The notes beneath the pieces were generated by a model that made no database searches, was not told the DNA's origin, and worked only from the letters and a program-made list of their open reading frames with translations. Below are positions 33,561 to 47,271 of a DNA stretch of 64,000 nucleotides, in pieces. A program made the translations under genes and the position numbers. Origin of the DNA: Limnanthes douglasii subsp. nivea (lineage: Eukaryota > Streptophyta > Magnoliopsida > Brassicales > Limnanthaceae); contig JAUPFV010000005.1 of the NCBI GenBank assembly GCA_036936605.1, forward strand, positions 6,718,345-6,782,344. Direction: 5' to 3'. How positions within the stretch are numbered: position 1 is the stretch's first letter; each line of letters starts with the position of its first letter.

Positions 33561-34900
33561 ATGGGTTTAAATGAGAAATCAAAGGCGTCAACCATCCATC
33601 ATAATGACAATCCTAGGGAGAATGATCCATCAGCAAAGACTCATTTAAGTACAAAAAAAACCCATGTCAGTTCTAAGAAGTCTCACCAGTCTAAGCCGGG
33701 GGAAAGCTCAGATTCTGAGTCATCCAGTAGCTCTTCGTACGAGGCTGAGCTTGAAGAGTCTTTGTCATCAAGCAGTGGCAAATGGAGGTCCAGGAAGAAA
33801 CAAAAACAAGTTAAAAAATATTCAAGAAAGAGAGATAGACATGGAAGACTTAAAAGGAATTTGAGCAAAAGATCATCTCATAGCCACAGTCACGGATATA
33901 TGGATCAGTTGTTGATCGATCCTTTTGCTTTCCATGATGAACCAGATATTTTGGCAATACCTAATCAAGATACAGTCTTCAGTCGTAGTAGGAATTGGAA
34001 ACAATCACCATTGTCTGCCAAGATCCTGTCCGGAAATCTACCTAAGAGGTTTAACAACACTAAAATGGAGAAGTATGATGGGATTAAAGATCCACACAAC
34101 CATCTAGAGTAGTTTAAAAACTTTATGATGAATTTTGATTATGATGACAAACTTTTGTGTAGAGCTTTCTCCCAATCTTTTACGGGAATCTTAAATGGTA
34201 TAACAGTTTACCTCAGGGTTGTATCTGAAACTTTGATATATTCTGGGTTGCCTTCCGAAGACAGTTTGTGCGGAGTAAGGAGGTTAAGGGAAATGGAGAT
34301 ACCATCATCCATTGCACCCAAGAACCAAATGAGTCCTTGAAGGACTATATAAGTCGGTTTGTAAATACTAAGAATGGGTTAGCTGATTGCTTCAAGCAGG
34401 TGGAAATCGCTTCCTTAAGACAAGATTTGAACCCTGGGAATTTGTCTGATTCGGTGAAAAGAAAGAAGGTCATGGCTTGGGAGGTTTGTTAAATCAAGTG
34501 GGAAATCAAATCAATGTGGATGAAACTAAGAAGACCAGGGTACACTGACAGGTGAGGTCTTCCCCAGCATCTCAAAACTAAAACCAGTCCGGATACAAGG
34601 CTAAAGAAACCGGATAGGGGTCCAACAGGGCCAAACAGACTCAATCCCACCCAAATCCATCTCAGAGCCAACAGTCAAGGAGTAAAAGAGGTCTATGGGT
34701 TCAACCGAAGTGGTTTGCAGAGTTAAAAGAAAGTGTAGCAACCATTTATGACAAAACTAAAGATGAGGTCCATTTCCGGAAACCAGAAGAACTCCAATCT
34801 CCTAGGGAGAGTCGTAATACTTGTTTTTGTTAGTATTACCATAATATTGGCCATAACACTGAAGACTGCATCGCTTTAAAACAAGAGGTACAGAACCTTA
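33561..34900 (+). pseudogene. T2 gag with knuckle-like block, broken
   Basis: Open 33561-34112: charged Ser-rich N-terminal part (ESSSSSSYEAELEESL, KKQKQVKKYSRKRDRHGRL), then the capsid start (NWKQSPLSAKILSGNLPKRF, MEKYDGIKDPHNHLE). A TAG at 34110-34112 stops it. Capsid continues in other frames (DKLLCRAFSQSF, TQEPNESLKDYISRFV). The knuckle-like block (HNIGHNTEDCIALKQE) is near 34845-34890, with an upstream Cys codon changed to a stop. Confidence 0.75.
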
Positions 34901-35321
34901 TTTAGAGAGGCAAGCTGGGAGATTATGTCAAGAGAAGAAGTGGAAACAGGCCTGATAATGCTCCCCGAATTGGCCCTACGAACAATGTGGGAACATCTGC
35001 TCCAGAGGGGGCAATGGTGATCCTTGAAAAATTTGATGTTGATTCAGACTACTTGGATCCCGATCCAACCCGGAATAAAATAGGGGTCATAACAGAGCAA
35101 ACTAAGACGGTGTCCGGACTCATAAGTTTTTTTTAGTCACTTACCATATTTGGAAGGGATACCATTACTGCGCCGACTCCTTCTCCAAGGAAAAGGCATG
35201 TTCACAATCTAGCCACTCAGTTGGAGGGAGGCATGTCTTCTTTTGAGTCCCAAACCCATTTTCCATTCATTGTTTTTATGATGATTATTTAATAAATATA
35301 GTTGGGCTTCATGAGGATGCT

Positions 35322-35990
35322 GTGGTGATAGAAGCCTCTATTGGGGGCAATGATATCAGACAAATTCTGATAGATACGAGGAGTTCAGCCAACATCCTCT
35401 TTTTAAGTTCTTACAAGCAGATAAAAAATCCGGCTGTTATTCAACGTTCGAACAGAACCATTGTGGGCTTCACAAGGAGTTCTAGAGATGTAATCGGAGA
35501 ATTCGATGAGGAGGTATTGTTGGGCAAGAGCCCTTTTAAAAAAGATGATCAGAGTATTATTCGTTGTGGTAGACTGCCCCACATGTTACAATGCAATCTT
35601 TGGGAGGTCTTGGCTCTCTAGAATGCATGTTGTGGCCTCAACAGTCCACCAGTGTTTGAAGTATGCGATTCAACGGTAGGTGGGAGTTGTCCGAAGTAGT
35701 CAGAAGATAGCAAGGGAGTGCTATGCAGCTGCACTTGCTCCTAAGACCTTGGGAACTGTTCGAATCAGTGAAGACTAGCAGTTACTAGGGCCTTCTGAGG
35801 GGGAGGGTGAGATTGATGACCCCAGAGAGGCCCCTGGCGTTTTAATACCGGTTGAAGAAGTTGAAACTCATTCCCTTTTAGAAGTTAGAAGTGTTAAGGT
35901 TGGCTCCAAGATGGCGCCAGAATTAAAGAAAAAGTTATTGTCTTTAAAAAAATAATTATCATGTTTTTGCTTGGTGAAACAGTGATGTAA
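35322..35990 (+). pseudogene. T2 aspartic protease, active site mutated
   Basis: Open 35322-35621. The active site reads ILIDTRSSANILF: Gly of DTG is Arg, which should abolish activity. SNRTIVGF and GEFDEEVLLG follow. Frame lesions continue through the linker to RT. Confidence 0.8.
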
Positions 35991-35995
35991 CCGGA

Positions 35996-37146
35996 GTGCC
36001 TGCAAACGTTATCTCTCACAAACTATCAATCAGGAGTGATGTTGCACCTGTCGTGGAGAAGAGGAGGCTCTTTTCTAAAGAAAAGGCTGATGTAATAGTA
36101 CAAGAAGTTGACCGGCTTACAAAGATAGGGTACATAAAGGAGTCTCGGTACCCGTTATGGACAACCAATCCAATGTTGGTTAAGAAAAAGAACGGGAAAT
36201 GACGCATGTACATTGATTTTACGGACCTCAACAGAGCTTGCCCAAAAGATTTCTACCCGGTTCCCTGGATAGACGAATTGGTGGACTAAACGTCTGGTAA
36301 CAAGTTATTGTCTTTCATGGATGCCTTTTCTGGGTACAACCAGATTCAGGTGGATCCGAAAGACCAAGATCATACTACGTTTGTTACGGACAGGGGTCTC
36401 CATTGTTACAAAGTGATGCCTTTTGGGTTAAAGAATGTTGGGGCTACTTATCAGAGGTTGGTGAACAAAACATTTTCTGATCAGATTGGTAGAAATATGG
36501 AGGTGTACGTCGACGATATGATGGTTAAAAGCTTAGAAGAAGATTTGCACATAATTTATCTTCAAGAAACTTTTGCGAACTTGACTAAGGTAAATTTGAA
36601 ACTAAATCCGGAGAAGTGTGTCTTTGGTGTTCGATCCTAAATTGTTTGGGGTATGTGATAAGTGAGAAAGGGATACAACCCGATCTGGATCAGTTGAATT
36701 CTCTATTAGAAATGGATCCTCCCTAGAATATTAAAGAAGTCCAGAGGCTCATTGGAAGGTTGGGTGCTTTGAATCGATTTATTTCAAGGTCCTCAGACAA
36801 GTGTGCTCCGTTTTTCCAAACCTTGAAGAGTGCTAAAGACTTTAATTGGTCTCCCCAGTGCAACCGAGATTTCAATAAAATAAAGAAACATTTGTCCTCA
36901 CTAAAAACCCTTTTAAAGCCTTTACAAGGAGAAATACTGTATGTATACTTAGTTGTGTCAGAATGTGCTATAAGTGCAGTATTAGTAACAGAGGTGGACA
37001 ATTACCCTCGTTCGGTATACTACATTAGCAAAAGCCTGATAGATGCTCATAAGAGGTACTTGAAACTTGAAAAACTAGCATTAGCCATGGTCATCGCTGC
37101 AAGAAAGATGAGGCCGTATTTTCAGTCTCATTCTATCATTGTCTGA
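35996..37146 (+). pseudogene. T2 reverse transcriptase
   Basis: Pieces 35996-36202 (KADVIVQEVDRL, PLWTTNPMLVKKKNGK), 36308-36640 (SFMDAFSGYNQIQVDPKDQ, catalytic YVDDMMVKS near 36506, LNPEKCVFG) and 36760-37146 (NRFISRSSDKCAPFF, YFQSHSIIV). A TGA at 36200-36202 replaces the Arg/Trp before MYIDFTDLNRACPKD. The catalytic box is intact. Confidence 0.85.
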
Positions 37147-37790
37147 ACGTCTTTCCCATTGAAGAATGTTCTTCAGAATGAAAACATATCTAGCAGGATG
37201 ACCAAGTGGTCAGTAGAGTTTGGTGATTATGATATTGATTTTTCCCCACGGACTGCTATCAAGGCTCAATCTGTTGCTGATTTCCTAGTAGAATTCTATC
37301 CGGATAGAAGTTCTAAACAAGTTTCAGAAGGGAAAAATAAAAAGAATGGGTTGTCCAGACTGATGGTGGATCAAGCACGATGGGTTGTGGAGCTGGAATT
37401 TTCCTAACCTCTCCGTACTGTGATAAAATGGAACAGGCCATATGCTTTGGGTTCAGGGCTTCTAACAATGACTCTGAATATGAAGCAGCTATAGTTGGTC
37501 TTAAATTAGCTTTTCTATATTGAGCTAAAAGAGTTAGGTTGATGAGTGATTCACAGCTTCTTACTCATCATATTCAGGGACAATCTGAGGCTAAAAAGGA
37601 ACATTTGATTAAATATTTACTGATTCTTAAAGAGGTGGCAGCCCGTTTCAAGAGTATTTGTTATGAGCATATTCCTCGATCAGAAAATACGCTGGCAGAT
37701 TCCTTAGCTACCATAGCCTACTCTGAGTCCTACCCTTGGATCCATATACAAGAATTCCCATCCATACAATCGAATCCAAACAAGTAAGAG
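37147..37790 (+). pseudogene. T2 RNase H
   Basis: 37159-37407 (MTKWSVEFGDYDIDF, then the first Asp region shifted near 37360) and 37539-37787 (MSDSQLLTHH with the third Asp, ENTLADSLATIAY with the fourth). The NNDSEYEAAIVGL block lies between them. Stops near 37405 and 37524. Confidence 0.78.
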
Positions 37791-37799
37791 GATGAAAGA

Positions 37800-39065
37800 T
37801 TGAGTATACAAGTAGTTCAACCTAAAGATTGGAGATTTCCCCTTCTTCAATATATCTCTGATGGGTTATTGCCTCCGGAAAAGGCTATGGCAAGAAAAAG
37901 TAGATATATGGCTCGTGCTATTCTGATTATAAGAGAGGTTCTCTATAAGAAATCCTTCAGTAGACCTCTCCTACGTTGTTTGGGGACTGAAGAATCCCAA
38001 ATCGTTTTATCTGAACTACAAGATGGAGAAATATCAGCACATTGTGGCTATAGGGCACTAACCCGGAGGGTATTGTTGGCTGGATACTATAGGTCATCCA
38101 TAATGGAAGACGCTAAAGAGATAGTAAAAAAGTGTGATCCATGTCAAAGGTATGGCAACAAAATTCATGTGCCAGTTGTGCCCATGGAATCTATTTCTGA
38201 GCCAGTACCTTTTGCTCTTTGGGGATTGGACTTAGTTGGGCCTTTACCAATGGCATCCGGAGGGTGCAGGGCCATTATTTTGGCTATTGATTACTTCTCA
38301 AAGTGGATAGAGGCATCTCCTCTGGCAGGAAACACTTCGAAAGCTTTCATAAAGTTTATCTTGTCTAATATATGTTGCAGATTTGGGATTTCTCAGAAGA
38401 TTACCACAGATAATGGGCCAGAATTTGAAAACAAGGATTTAGAAAATTTATGTGCCTCCAGGGGCATTCAGCATTGCTTCTCCTCTCCTTTATATCCACA
38501 AGCTAATGGCCAAGTTGAAATGACAACTATGACTATTTTGTTCGGATTAAAAAAGAATTTGGAAGGGGCTGCAGGGAAATGACCAAACAATCTGCAAGAA
38601 GTGTTGTGGGCATACCGAACTACTCGTAGGGCTGCTACGCAGGAATCTCCTTTTGCATTGGTGTATGGGATGGATACTGTTACTCCTATAGAAGCAACCT
38701 TACCAACATACAGGGTCCACAACTATTCCGAACAGGCCAATGAGATGGCAGTAAGGAATCAATTGGACTTAATAGAGGAAAGAAGGATTAAAGCTCATCT
38801 TAGAACAACCAACTACCAAGGCTTGATGAGGAGAAAATTTCCTTCCAGGATTAAGAGAAGATATTTTCAACTGGGAGATAAAGTTTTGAGAAAATTCTTC
38901 TTACAAACTAAAGAGAAACAGTTCGGTAAGCTGGCTCCGAACTGGGAATGCCCTTATGAGGTCTCTGCAAAGCTTAAGTCAGGGACATATAGACTTCAAG
39001 ATAAATAAGGAAGGGTTTTGAAGCATCTATGGAATATCGAGCACCTCAGGTTATACCTAGAATAA
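37800..39065 (+). pseudogene. T2 integrase
   Basis: 37800-38582 and 38601-39008. Finger region ELQDGEISAHCG / CDPCQRYG (first His is Gln compared with T1 and T3). Core: LWGLDLVGPLP, ITTDNGPEFE, GQVEMTTMTI show D, D and E. A TGA at 38580-38582 replaces the Trp in GKWPD. The C-terminal part (LGDKVLRKFF, LAPNWECPYEV) meets a stop at 39006 but continues to HLRLYLE. No chromodomain. Confidence 0.85.
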
Positions 39066-39110
39066 AAATTATGTAAATATTTACTTGTTAGATATCAATG
39101 TATAGATTAA

Positions 39111-39165
39111 AGGGCATACTCTTTCCTACCCTAGTGGCGCGGGGAGGTTTTAATAAAGTGTCCGG
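39111..39165 (+). promoter_or_regulatory. Conserved post-pol motif (T2 copy)
   Basis: GGGCATACTCTTTCCTACC, AGTGGCGCGGGGAGGT, TTTTAATAAAGTGTC; same relative place and near-identical text as in T1 and T3. Confidence 0.55.
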
Positions 39166-39617
39166 TTTTTTCAGTTAATAAAATACGATGCCTTCTTGAA
39201 ACATCCGGTGTGGTTTAAATATAATTCTATTCAAGTACAAGTCTGTGATTTAACATTTTGGATCATTGATAGATCGGATAAACTTGGTGGAGTGATGACC
39301 ATTAAATACATGTCATCGGAGAAATTAAACACTCATTTATTTTAATACTCCTGAAATAATTGGGGCTGGTTAAAAATTATCCATTAAAATTAAAAGAATA
39401 GAAAGTATTGAACAAAGCAAGATTTGATAAACAAAACTTATCCGGACTGGAACCGGATAATATTACCAAATTAGAAAATATGCCTTGGCCATCCAAAGAC
39501 TTTAGAGTATTTTGAAAGATTTATCCGGACTCATACCGGGTACTATTACAAAAATGTCTTGGCCATCCAAGGACTTTGGTAGTTCACAAATTAAGCAAAC
39601 AAAAGATATTTAAAACC
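39166..39617. repeat. T2 convergent gap with hairpin repeats
   Basis: No gene. Two inverted-repeat motifs (CCTTGGCCATCCAAAG at 39483-39498 with one mutated arm; CTTGGCCATCCAAG at 39558-39571), spaced like those of T0, plus repeated TTATCCGGACT stretches. Confidence 0.6.
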
Positions 39618-42522
39618 TTACGGCTTGTTCCCTTCAGATGTTTCCACATCACCTCCTTTCTTGGAGCTTTTGAGTTCGGCACTTGAAGTCTCACCGGTTT
39701 ATTCCTCTTCATCAGTAGTGGAGTCTATTCCACTGGTATAATTATACTTGTCGCCAGCAGCCATACTATGGAATGAGATGTCTTCATATTCTACAAATTT
39801 CCATAAGGGACCAAGGGTCCTCTTCGGAAACGTTTTATGAAAATTCAGCACCATGTCAGAATTGACTTCAACATATCTTTTCTCCAGAGAGTCTATCACT
39901 TCGTTGGTATATGAATCAATGCTGGCCTGAATCTTTTATTTCTGCTGCTTCTCCATGTCTTCCTTTCCTTGGTTACCTTAGACACAACGCCTTCTAAGGA
40001 AGTCTTCTCACCGGACAACGTCTGAATGACAACATCTTTGGTCTCCAGGTCCTCCCTCAAGGTTGAGAGATATTTCTCCAAATCGGAGCAATTTGTTTGG
40101 AGCTTAGTATTGGTCATATCTGAAGTAGGAAGCTTGGTTGATAGACTTTCCTTGTCCTTCATCAGTTCTTCAATCTCTTTTTTTCAGTTCTTCTATGCTC
40201 CGATTAGGATTAAGAAGATTGGTTGACATGGACTCTTTGTCAGAAGTAAGGGTGTTGATGAGTGTAGTTTGACTCCTCACTTGTCTCTCCAGATCAAGTA
40301 CTGGTTGGATATGACCAAGAAGAGAGTGAGCCATAACATCTTGTTCTCCGGAGACAGAGAAATACTTACTATTATAAGTAGCCATATTAGAATAGCTTGA
40401 AGAAAGGAAGGGACTAGCAAAGTCGTCATTCTTAGATTCGTTGAAGTAAAGATCGATGTCTTGAAGGACACTAATGTCCACCCCATCAATCCCTCCTCCG
40501 TTACCCTCTACGGACTGGAGAGCTGTTGAATTCTTCTCTGGCAGTGTGGGATCAACAGGGGCGGTGGAGGTGGGAGCTCCAAAGGGAGAATAATTATTTC
40601 TTCCCCTAAGGTGACCTTTTTCTTCTTGCCAGCCTTTTCATCACTGTTCGCTCTCCTCTTTCGGTCTTTTTTGGGAGGCATTGGTGGGTTTTGTGATTCT
40701 CCTTCCTCTCTGACCATCTCAGCTTCCACTAGCTTGAGCAAGGTAGCATCGATCCTCCCTTGGTTCCCCGAACCTGTCCCCCCTGTGACAGTTGGAACTG
40801 CCTCTGTTGAAGCTTTCTTTTTCTTTCCTTTCATCTGGTCGGGAGCTTTGGCTCTAGAGGGCAAGACCAGTTTACCATCCTTCTCTTCTGTCTGTTTTAG
40901 GATTACACAAAGAGGATGGGGTGTAGTTAGTTCTTCCTATGTAAGATCCCTCCGACCTGTGGTGTTCCACAGATGGGACCTCACCAAATTACCCGAGGTG
41001 AAGCAGTTGTGGAAGGCATTCCCCCAACGCTCCCATGCGTTCAATTTAGCACAAATTGTTTGCCCTTCCTCCAGGTTTCGGAAAAACTCCTTCAACAGCA
41101 CTATAAACAAAGTGACAAAGGAATGAAAAGAGAAACATTTTTAAGTTAAAAAAGAGAATATTAAAAATAAAGATAAAGAACCTACCAGTACTCTTCCATC
41201 TGCTGGTTAACACGCTTGGGTTGGTATTGGCTTTGATCTTCCTTCCATTCTCCCAAAACCCACTGATAAGCAAGAAATGTGTCCTCTAATTCTTCTCAGA
41301 CTCTAGTAGGTTGTCTACCACTTTAAAATTGTTTCCCATGTTGTGATGGTTAGAAATGAATGTGGTGATTCTTGCACACACTTTCCACAATGACAAATTG
41401 CTCCATTAGGAGAGGAATTTTGGACAAGCTCGATGCCATAATGCAGGCAAGGAGAGAGTAGTAGGCGTTTGGGGTTAATTGGCTTGGGCAGAGCTTCACC
41501 AGGTGAAATACCGGACAATCTTTGGGTCTAGTGGAAACGAGACTCCCCAGTTTAGCACCTCAGTGAAGATAAGCACCTCATTGAGTTTACAGTCCATCGG
41601 AGTTTCCGGTGTGACTGGTATCCTCACCTTCACTGACTCTGGGATCCCCCACTTTGTCCGGATCTGGCCCAGCTCCGCAGTATGGGTGTAGACATAGTTT
41701 ATGTTCTGCAAGGCCAGCAAATATTTGACGGAGACATGTTTGAAGCAGGGGCCTACCTTTCCCTCTAAGCACGCCGAAAGATCACGGTGAGTCAAACAGA
41801 TCTTCACTTTGCCTTTACCTTTTTTGTCAGGAGCAGCATCCCCAGTTTGGTCTGACGCTTCAGTTTTGAAGGGGGCTTCTTCGATATGTCTTCCATCACT
41901 TCTTCCATTACTGTGGAAGGTTGATCAGTTATTGTGTGTGGGAGGGGGTAAGCTTCTGGCGCCACAGGTTGTTCGAATGAGTGAACACCTATTGTTTCTA
42001 AAAGCCTAGTGTCCGGTTGAGGTTGAGATCCGGAGGACTTTTCCTTTAAGGCTATTTTAGGTGCCTCTGATCTGGAGGGCTTATCTTTTGAAGTGGCCTT
42101 AGATACTTCCAATCTAGAAGGCTTTGGTTGTGAAGTGGCTGTCTGAGATTTGACTAGACGAGTCGTCCGGCGTGGAGTATATTTTTCTGGAGACTTCTCA
42201 ATATCTGAGCCCATGGCCAAGAAAGGAGAGGGTTTTCTAACACTTGAAACTACTTTTTCCTTGGCAGTGGAAGGTTGGGACTCTTGCACAGAAGAGCCCG
42301 AGGAGAGAGGAGAAAGACTTGGTTTAAACAACTGTTTGGGTCTTGGGTTTCTGGTGGAAGATGAACCTTCGTCAGTTTCTTGGGTGGCTCACTAGACTTT
42401 TTGCTTGGGGAAACCGAGAGACCAGCAGCGATATGATTCTCCCTTTCGATTTTTCTTGCCTTTTCTAGTTCTGAAAAGTTCAACCAGCCGCCTTTCACAA
42501 GAGCATTTTTGGTTGTAAACAT
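39618..42522 (-). pseudogene. T2 antisense gene, decayed
   Basis: Minus strand; homolog of the T0 antisense gene. Start at 42522 (MFTTKNALVKGGWLNF). Ser/Lys-rich N-terminal half in two frames (42331-41804 and upstream), conserved block 41807-41496 (KVGPCFKHVSVKYLLALQNI, TKWGIPESVKVRIP, NWGVSFPLDPKIVRYF), intron, then KKKRKANSD-like basic region (40864-40508), coiled coil (40481-39896) and an acidic tail (TTDEEE, 39705). At least five frame breaks or stops, so no full protein. Order and spacing match T0. Confidence 0.75.
41102..41187 (-). other. Intron of T2 antisense gene
   Basis: Minus strand GTAGGTTCTTTATC to TTGTTTATAG, after LTSRWKSTG and before AVEGVFPKPG. Same site as in T0, T1 and T3. 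The unspliced frame happens to stay open. Confidence 0.55.
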
Positions 42523-42609
42523 AAAACTATGCAAAAACAAGTTTGAAAGCAAATGTGAAAATCTCTTTAAATTTCTGAGTAGTGAAGACAATGAAACAGT
42601 GAAAACTGA

Positions 42610-42617
42610 TTTATATA
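42610..42617 (-). promoter_or_regulatory. TATA box of the T2 antisense gene
   Basis: Minus strand GGTATATAAATCAG, about 90 bp before the ATG at 42522. Between it and the 3' LTR (to 42949) nothing else is recognised except the polypurine tract at 42936-42949. Confidence 0.5.
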
Positions 42618-42949
42618 CCAAATAGAAAAAGTTAACTGTTACCTAGGAGGAGTTGAAGAGGTTTGGCAATGATCAAAGACGACGCAAACATGGATAAAAT
42701 TAAATGGCTAGGTTACTTTCTAGGCTTAGTGGGAGCGCCAATATAGGAAGCAAAACGGTTGGTAGGTCGAATCGGATTGTGACATGTGTCCTACGATCCC
42801 AAAAGAAGACTCTTAGAATTCTGAGAAAAGAATTCAGTTCAGACTAACTTCGAACTAGATGCATAAGCAGTTCGGAAAAAATCATGACTGGCTAAATAAA
42901 TTTTTTAGTCCTACCAAAGATATTTATTAAGGCCTAAAAAAAGGGCTAC

Positions 42950-43319
42950 TAATGAGGTTGGATTATCCAGTCACAGCCTACTGTGTTATTCGGACAAGGG
43001 AAATTCGGACATAAACATGCCACTAAACTATCCGGACAAGACAAAAGTAAAGAAACACCTAATTACTTCTTGACTAAGCAATGTGCTAATCAGCTTAATA
43101 TGTTAATTAGTTCTTAAACTCGACCGAGTTCCATAACTTGACCCCTAAACCCATGGGTCCATAATTAAGGGTATAAATGCCCCAACTACTTTCATTAATA
43201 AGTGTGATGAACATTCAATACAACCAGGCTGCTCAATTCTCTCACTACTTAATACCAAAGCATTTAATACTCAGAATATTGTTTACAAAATTACCCTCAA
43301 CCCAAAATAAACCTCACCA
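42950..43319 (+). repeat. T2 3' LTR
   Basis: 370 bp, TAATGAGGTTGG to CTCACCA (first G mutated to A). Preceded by the purine tract AAAAAAAGGGCTAC and followed by ACATT. Confidence 0.92.
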
Positions 43320-43324
43320 ACATT

Positions 43325-44502
43325 AACTCCTTTCTTAGACATGTGTATTGGATCTCGCATTCATAGCCTTAGCTATTTTGCAAGGCCCACTATCATTTTC
43401 CGTAAACCATTACCCAACTCGTCCCATGTGGAAGATTGTTTCAACAGGTTCTCCAGCTAATCCTACGTGGCTAGGCCCATATCCAACATTTTTCAATCTA
43501 TTTTAGTCCAAAGTCAACAAACTTCAACGCCCTCTTAGTATCCCACTGTACAATCTGATTCACTCCACGATCGTGCACAGTTCCATCTCCATTGTCATCC
43601 CAAATATATATACTTATTTTGGCCCTCACTTTCCTTTGGAAGCACCCCAACAACATCATTCTCCTAATAATTCCCCGGTCATAAAAATTTCCAAAGAATC
43701 ATCAATATATATCACGGTAAGCGAGGTTATACTATCACCCGAGCATTGTCATCGAGGCCTAGTTTAAAAAAATTCAAAGCTCATACTCTAGCACATCATG
43801 TTGTCAATTTTATCATGCCTAATTTGTTGTACATGATCCACCTCATGTCACCATATATGCTAACGTTTTCCATTAAAGCATACCCATCGCCATTCCTTTT
43901 CAACCCCATTAAAGTTGGGCTATTATGGTCGCGACCCTCCAAATTTTAGGTCTATCATAATGGACAAAAAGATCCAATATCTGCAGTTGAAGATGACGCT
44001 ATTAATGGTGACAAAACTGGGTGAGCTAAATGTCTTTCTATACATTTTCTTAGAGATAATCAAGCTTCATACCATATTCAGTAACTCACAAGCTGTTACC
44101 CGCCGGCTTGGTAAATAGTCTCTGGTTGACAACGACACTCACCCGCTGCCAGCCTCTTCCAACGACGACGACGCGTCGCTCTTTCCAAATTACAATGTTC
44201 TCTGATGGACTTTGATGATGATATAGAAGATGATCATTTGGTGAAGATCGAGATAATCATGCTCTATGATGACAACACTGTCCTCACACAAACCTATTTT
44301 GAATTACATGTTGTAGACCAAAATGCAACATAAGTCAATTCTCCATTCACCCGAGCTAAAATGCAAACTGCTACTTGTGATCTCTCAACATTTCAAAAAT
44401 AATATGATCTTTAATCAGTAACACATGTTTTCCGTTTTGGATGACTTTTGGTGTGAGAAGTGGCCAACTCGAGCGTAAGACTTAGACATTTGTTTTTTAT
44501 TG
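43325..44502 (+). other. Segment X copy C and APX upstream region
   Basis: Aligns with 8240-8720 and then 19434-19650 and 20089-20310, so it shows the order without T1. It contains an AGGCCCA motif near 43471. A 250-bp piece near 44120-44340 (with GACGACGACGCG) is not found in unit B. No gene supported. Confidence 0.5.
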
Positions 44503-44513
44503 ATTATTGCTAC

Positions 44514-44765
44514 TTTTTTTTGGAAAGAACCCGCAACCACTACTCAATGAATACGCACAAAGTAAACCCTCGTTCTGATACAATAACCTGCAAACCAACA
44601 CTATAAACCAACACCATAAAATAAACCACACAAGGTGACACTAAAACAACGTTTATAAAAAGGAGAACCGAATGCATGGCCTTCTAGTCTCTAGGTCACC
44701 AGCTCATCTACTCTCTCACCGTATCGTTATTAGTCTTGATTATGTCTCTTTCCAAACCATTTTAT
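44514..44765 (-). mobile_element. SINE2, apparently full length
   Basis: About 252 bp on the minus strand, A-rich tail at the left (T-run 44514-44521). Flanked by ATTATTGCTA at 44503-44512 and 44766-44775. Unit B at 20294-20304 has only one such site (ATTATTGCGA). The minus strand has an A-box-like TAGATGAGCTGG near its start, and its 3' half matches SINE1. A tRNA-derived plant SINE is likely. Confidence 0.82.
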
Positions 44766-44775
44766 ATTATTGCTA

Positions 44776-45448
44776 TTGATTTTCTTTTATGTCAAAGAAT
44801 TTCCTAAAATACTTATACGAGATATTATTGTATTTTAGAATATACCAAAGTAACATATTTCTTTTTAATTATTCTTTATTATACCAATAACAATCTATCG
44901 ATTATAGTTATAATTTTTTTTTTATGGTTGTTTAATGATTTATTTGTTGTTTTAATTTTTCTTTCCGATAAGTTAAGTGCTAAGTGCTAGATGAATCAAA
45001 TAAATAGTTTCTTTTAAAAATTATTTCTTAATAATTACGACTTAAATTCTGAAAAAAACAGTCAATTTTTTTGGTTGATACGTAATCAACGTATTAAATT
45101 TAAGTTTTTAAAATACAATTATATCAATCATTTGGATTTAATTTTGGAGCTATAAATACAAAGAAGTGTTGATTAAGAAGCTTGTGGTCTACTCGTGTCT
45201 CCTTTTCAAAAATCGATCGTTCCTTCTTCTTCGTTTTTAAGGTTCTGTCCAGTAATTTTGGAGCTATAAATACAAAGAAGTGTTGATTAAGAGAAGCTTT
45301 TGCTGAAAGATCTCTGTTTAGTTAGATTTTGATGTTCGTTTTTAGCTTTTGTTTGATGGATCGAGTTTTGTAGATGTATAATGTTTGAAGCGTGATTATC
45401 ATTTAGATCTGAAATGGACTGTGCATGTTTGGTGTAGAAATAGCAAAG
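44776..45448 (+). promoter_or_regulatory. APX promoter and 5' UTR region, with duplicated TATA segment
   Basis: A 37-bp segment containing GGAGCTATAAATACAAAG occurs twice, at 45141-45177 and 45254-45290. The first copy is the likely original core promoter; the second lies within the leader, at a place where pseudogene 2 has no such sequence (near 20440). A GTGTAG acceptor-like site at 45432-45437, just before AAATAGCAAAGATGG, suggests a 5' UTR intron as in many plant APX genes. Further upstream is AT-rich. Confidence 0.6.

Positions 45449-47271
<1,823 letters not shown>

Larger units (their letters stand above)
32988..43319 (+). mobile_element. T2: complete but decayed Tat-like Ty3/gypsy retrotransposon
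   Basis: 10,332 bp, same family as T0. LTRs of 370 bp each, perfect 5-bp duplication ACATT (32983-32987 and 43320-43324), gag-pol on the plus strand, antisense gene on the minus strand, purine tract AAAAAAAGGGCTAC before the 3' LTR. The empty site is preserved at about 8232-8245 (CATGCATTAATTCC) in X copy A. Many stops, and about 33 differences between its LTRs by eye, make it older than T1 and T3. Confidence 0.94.
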
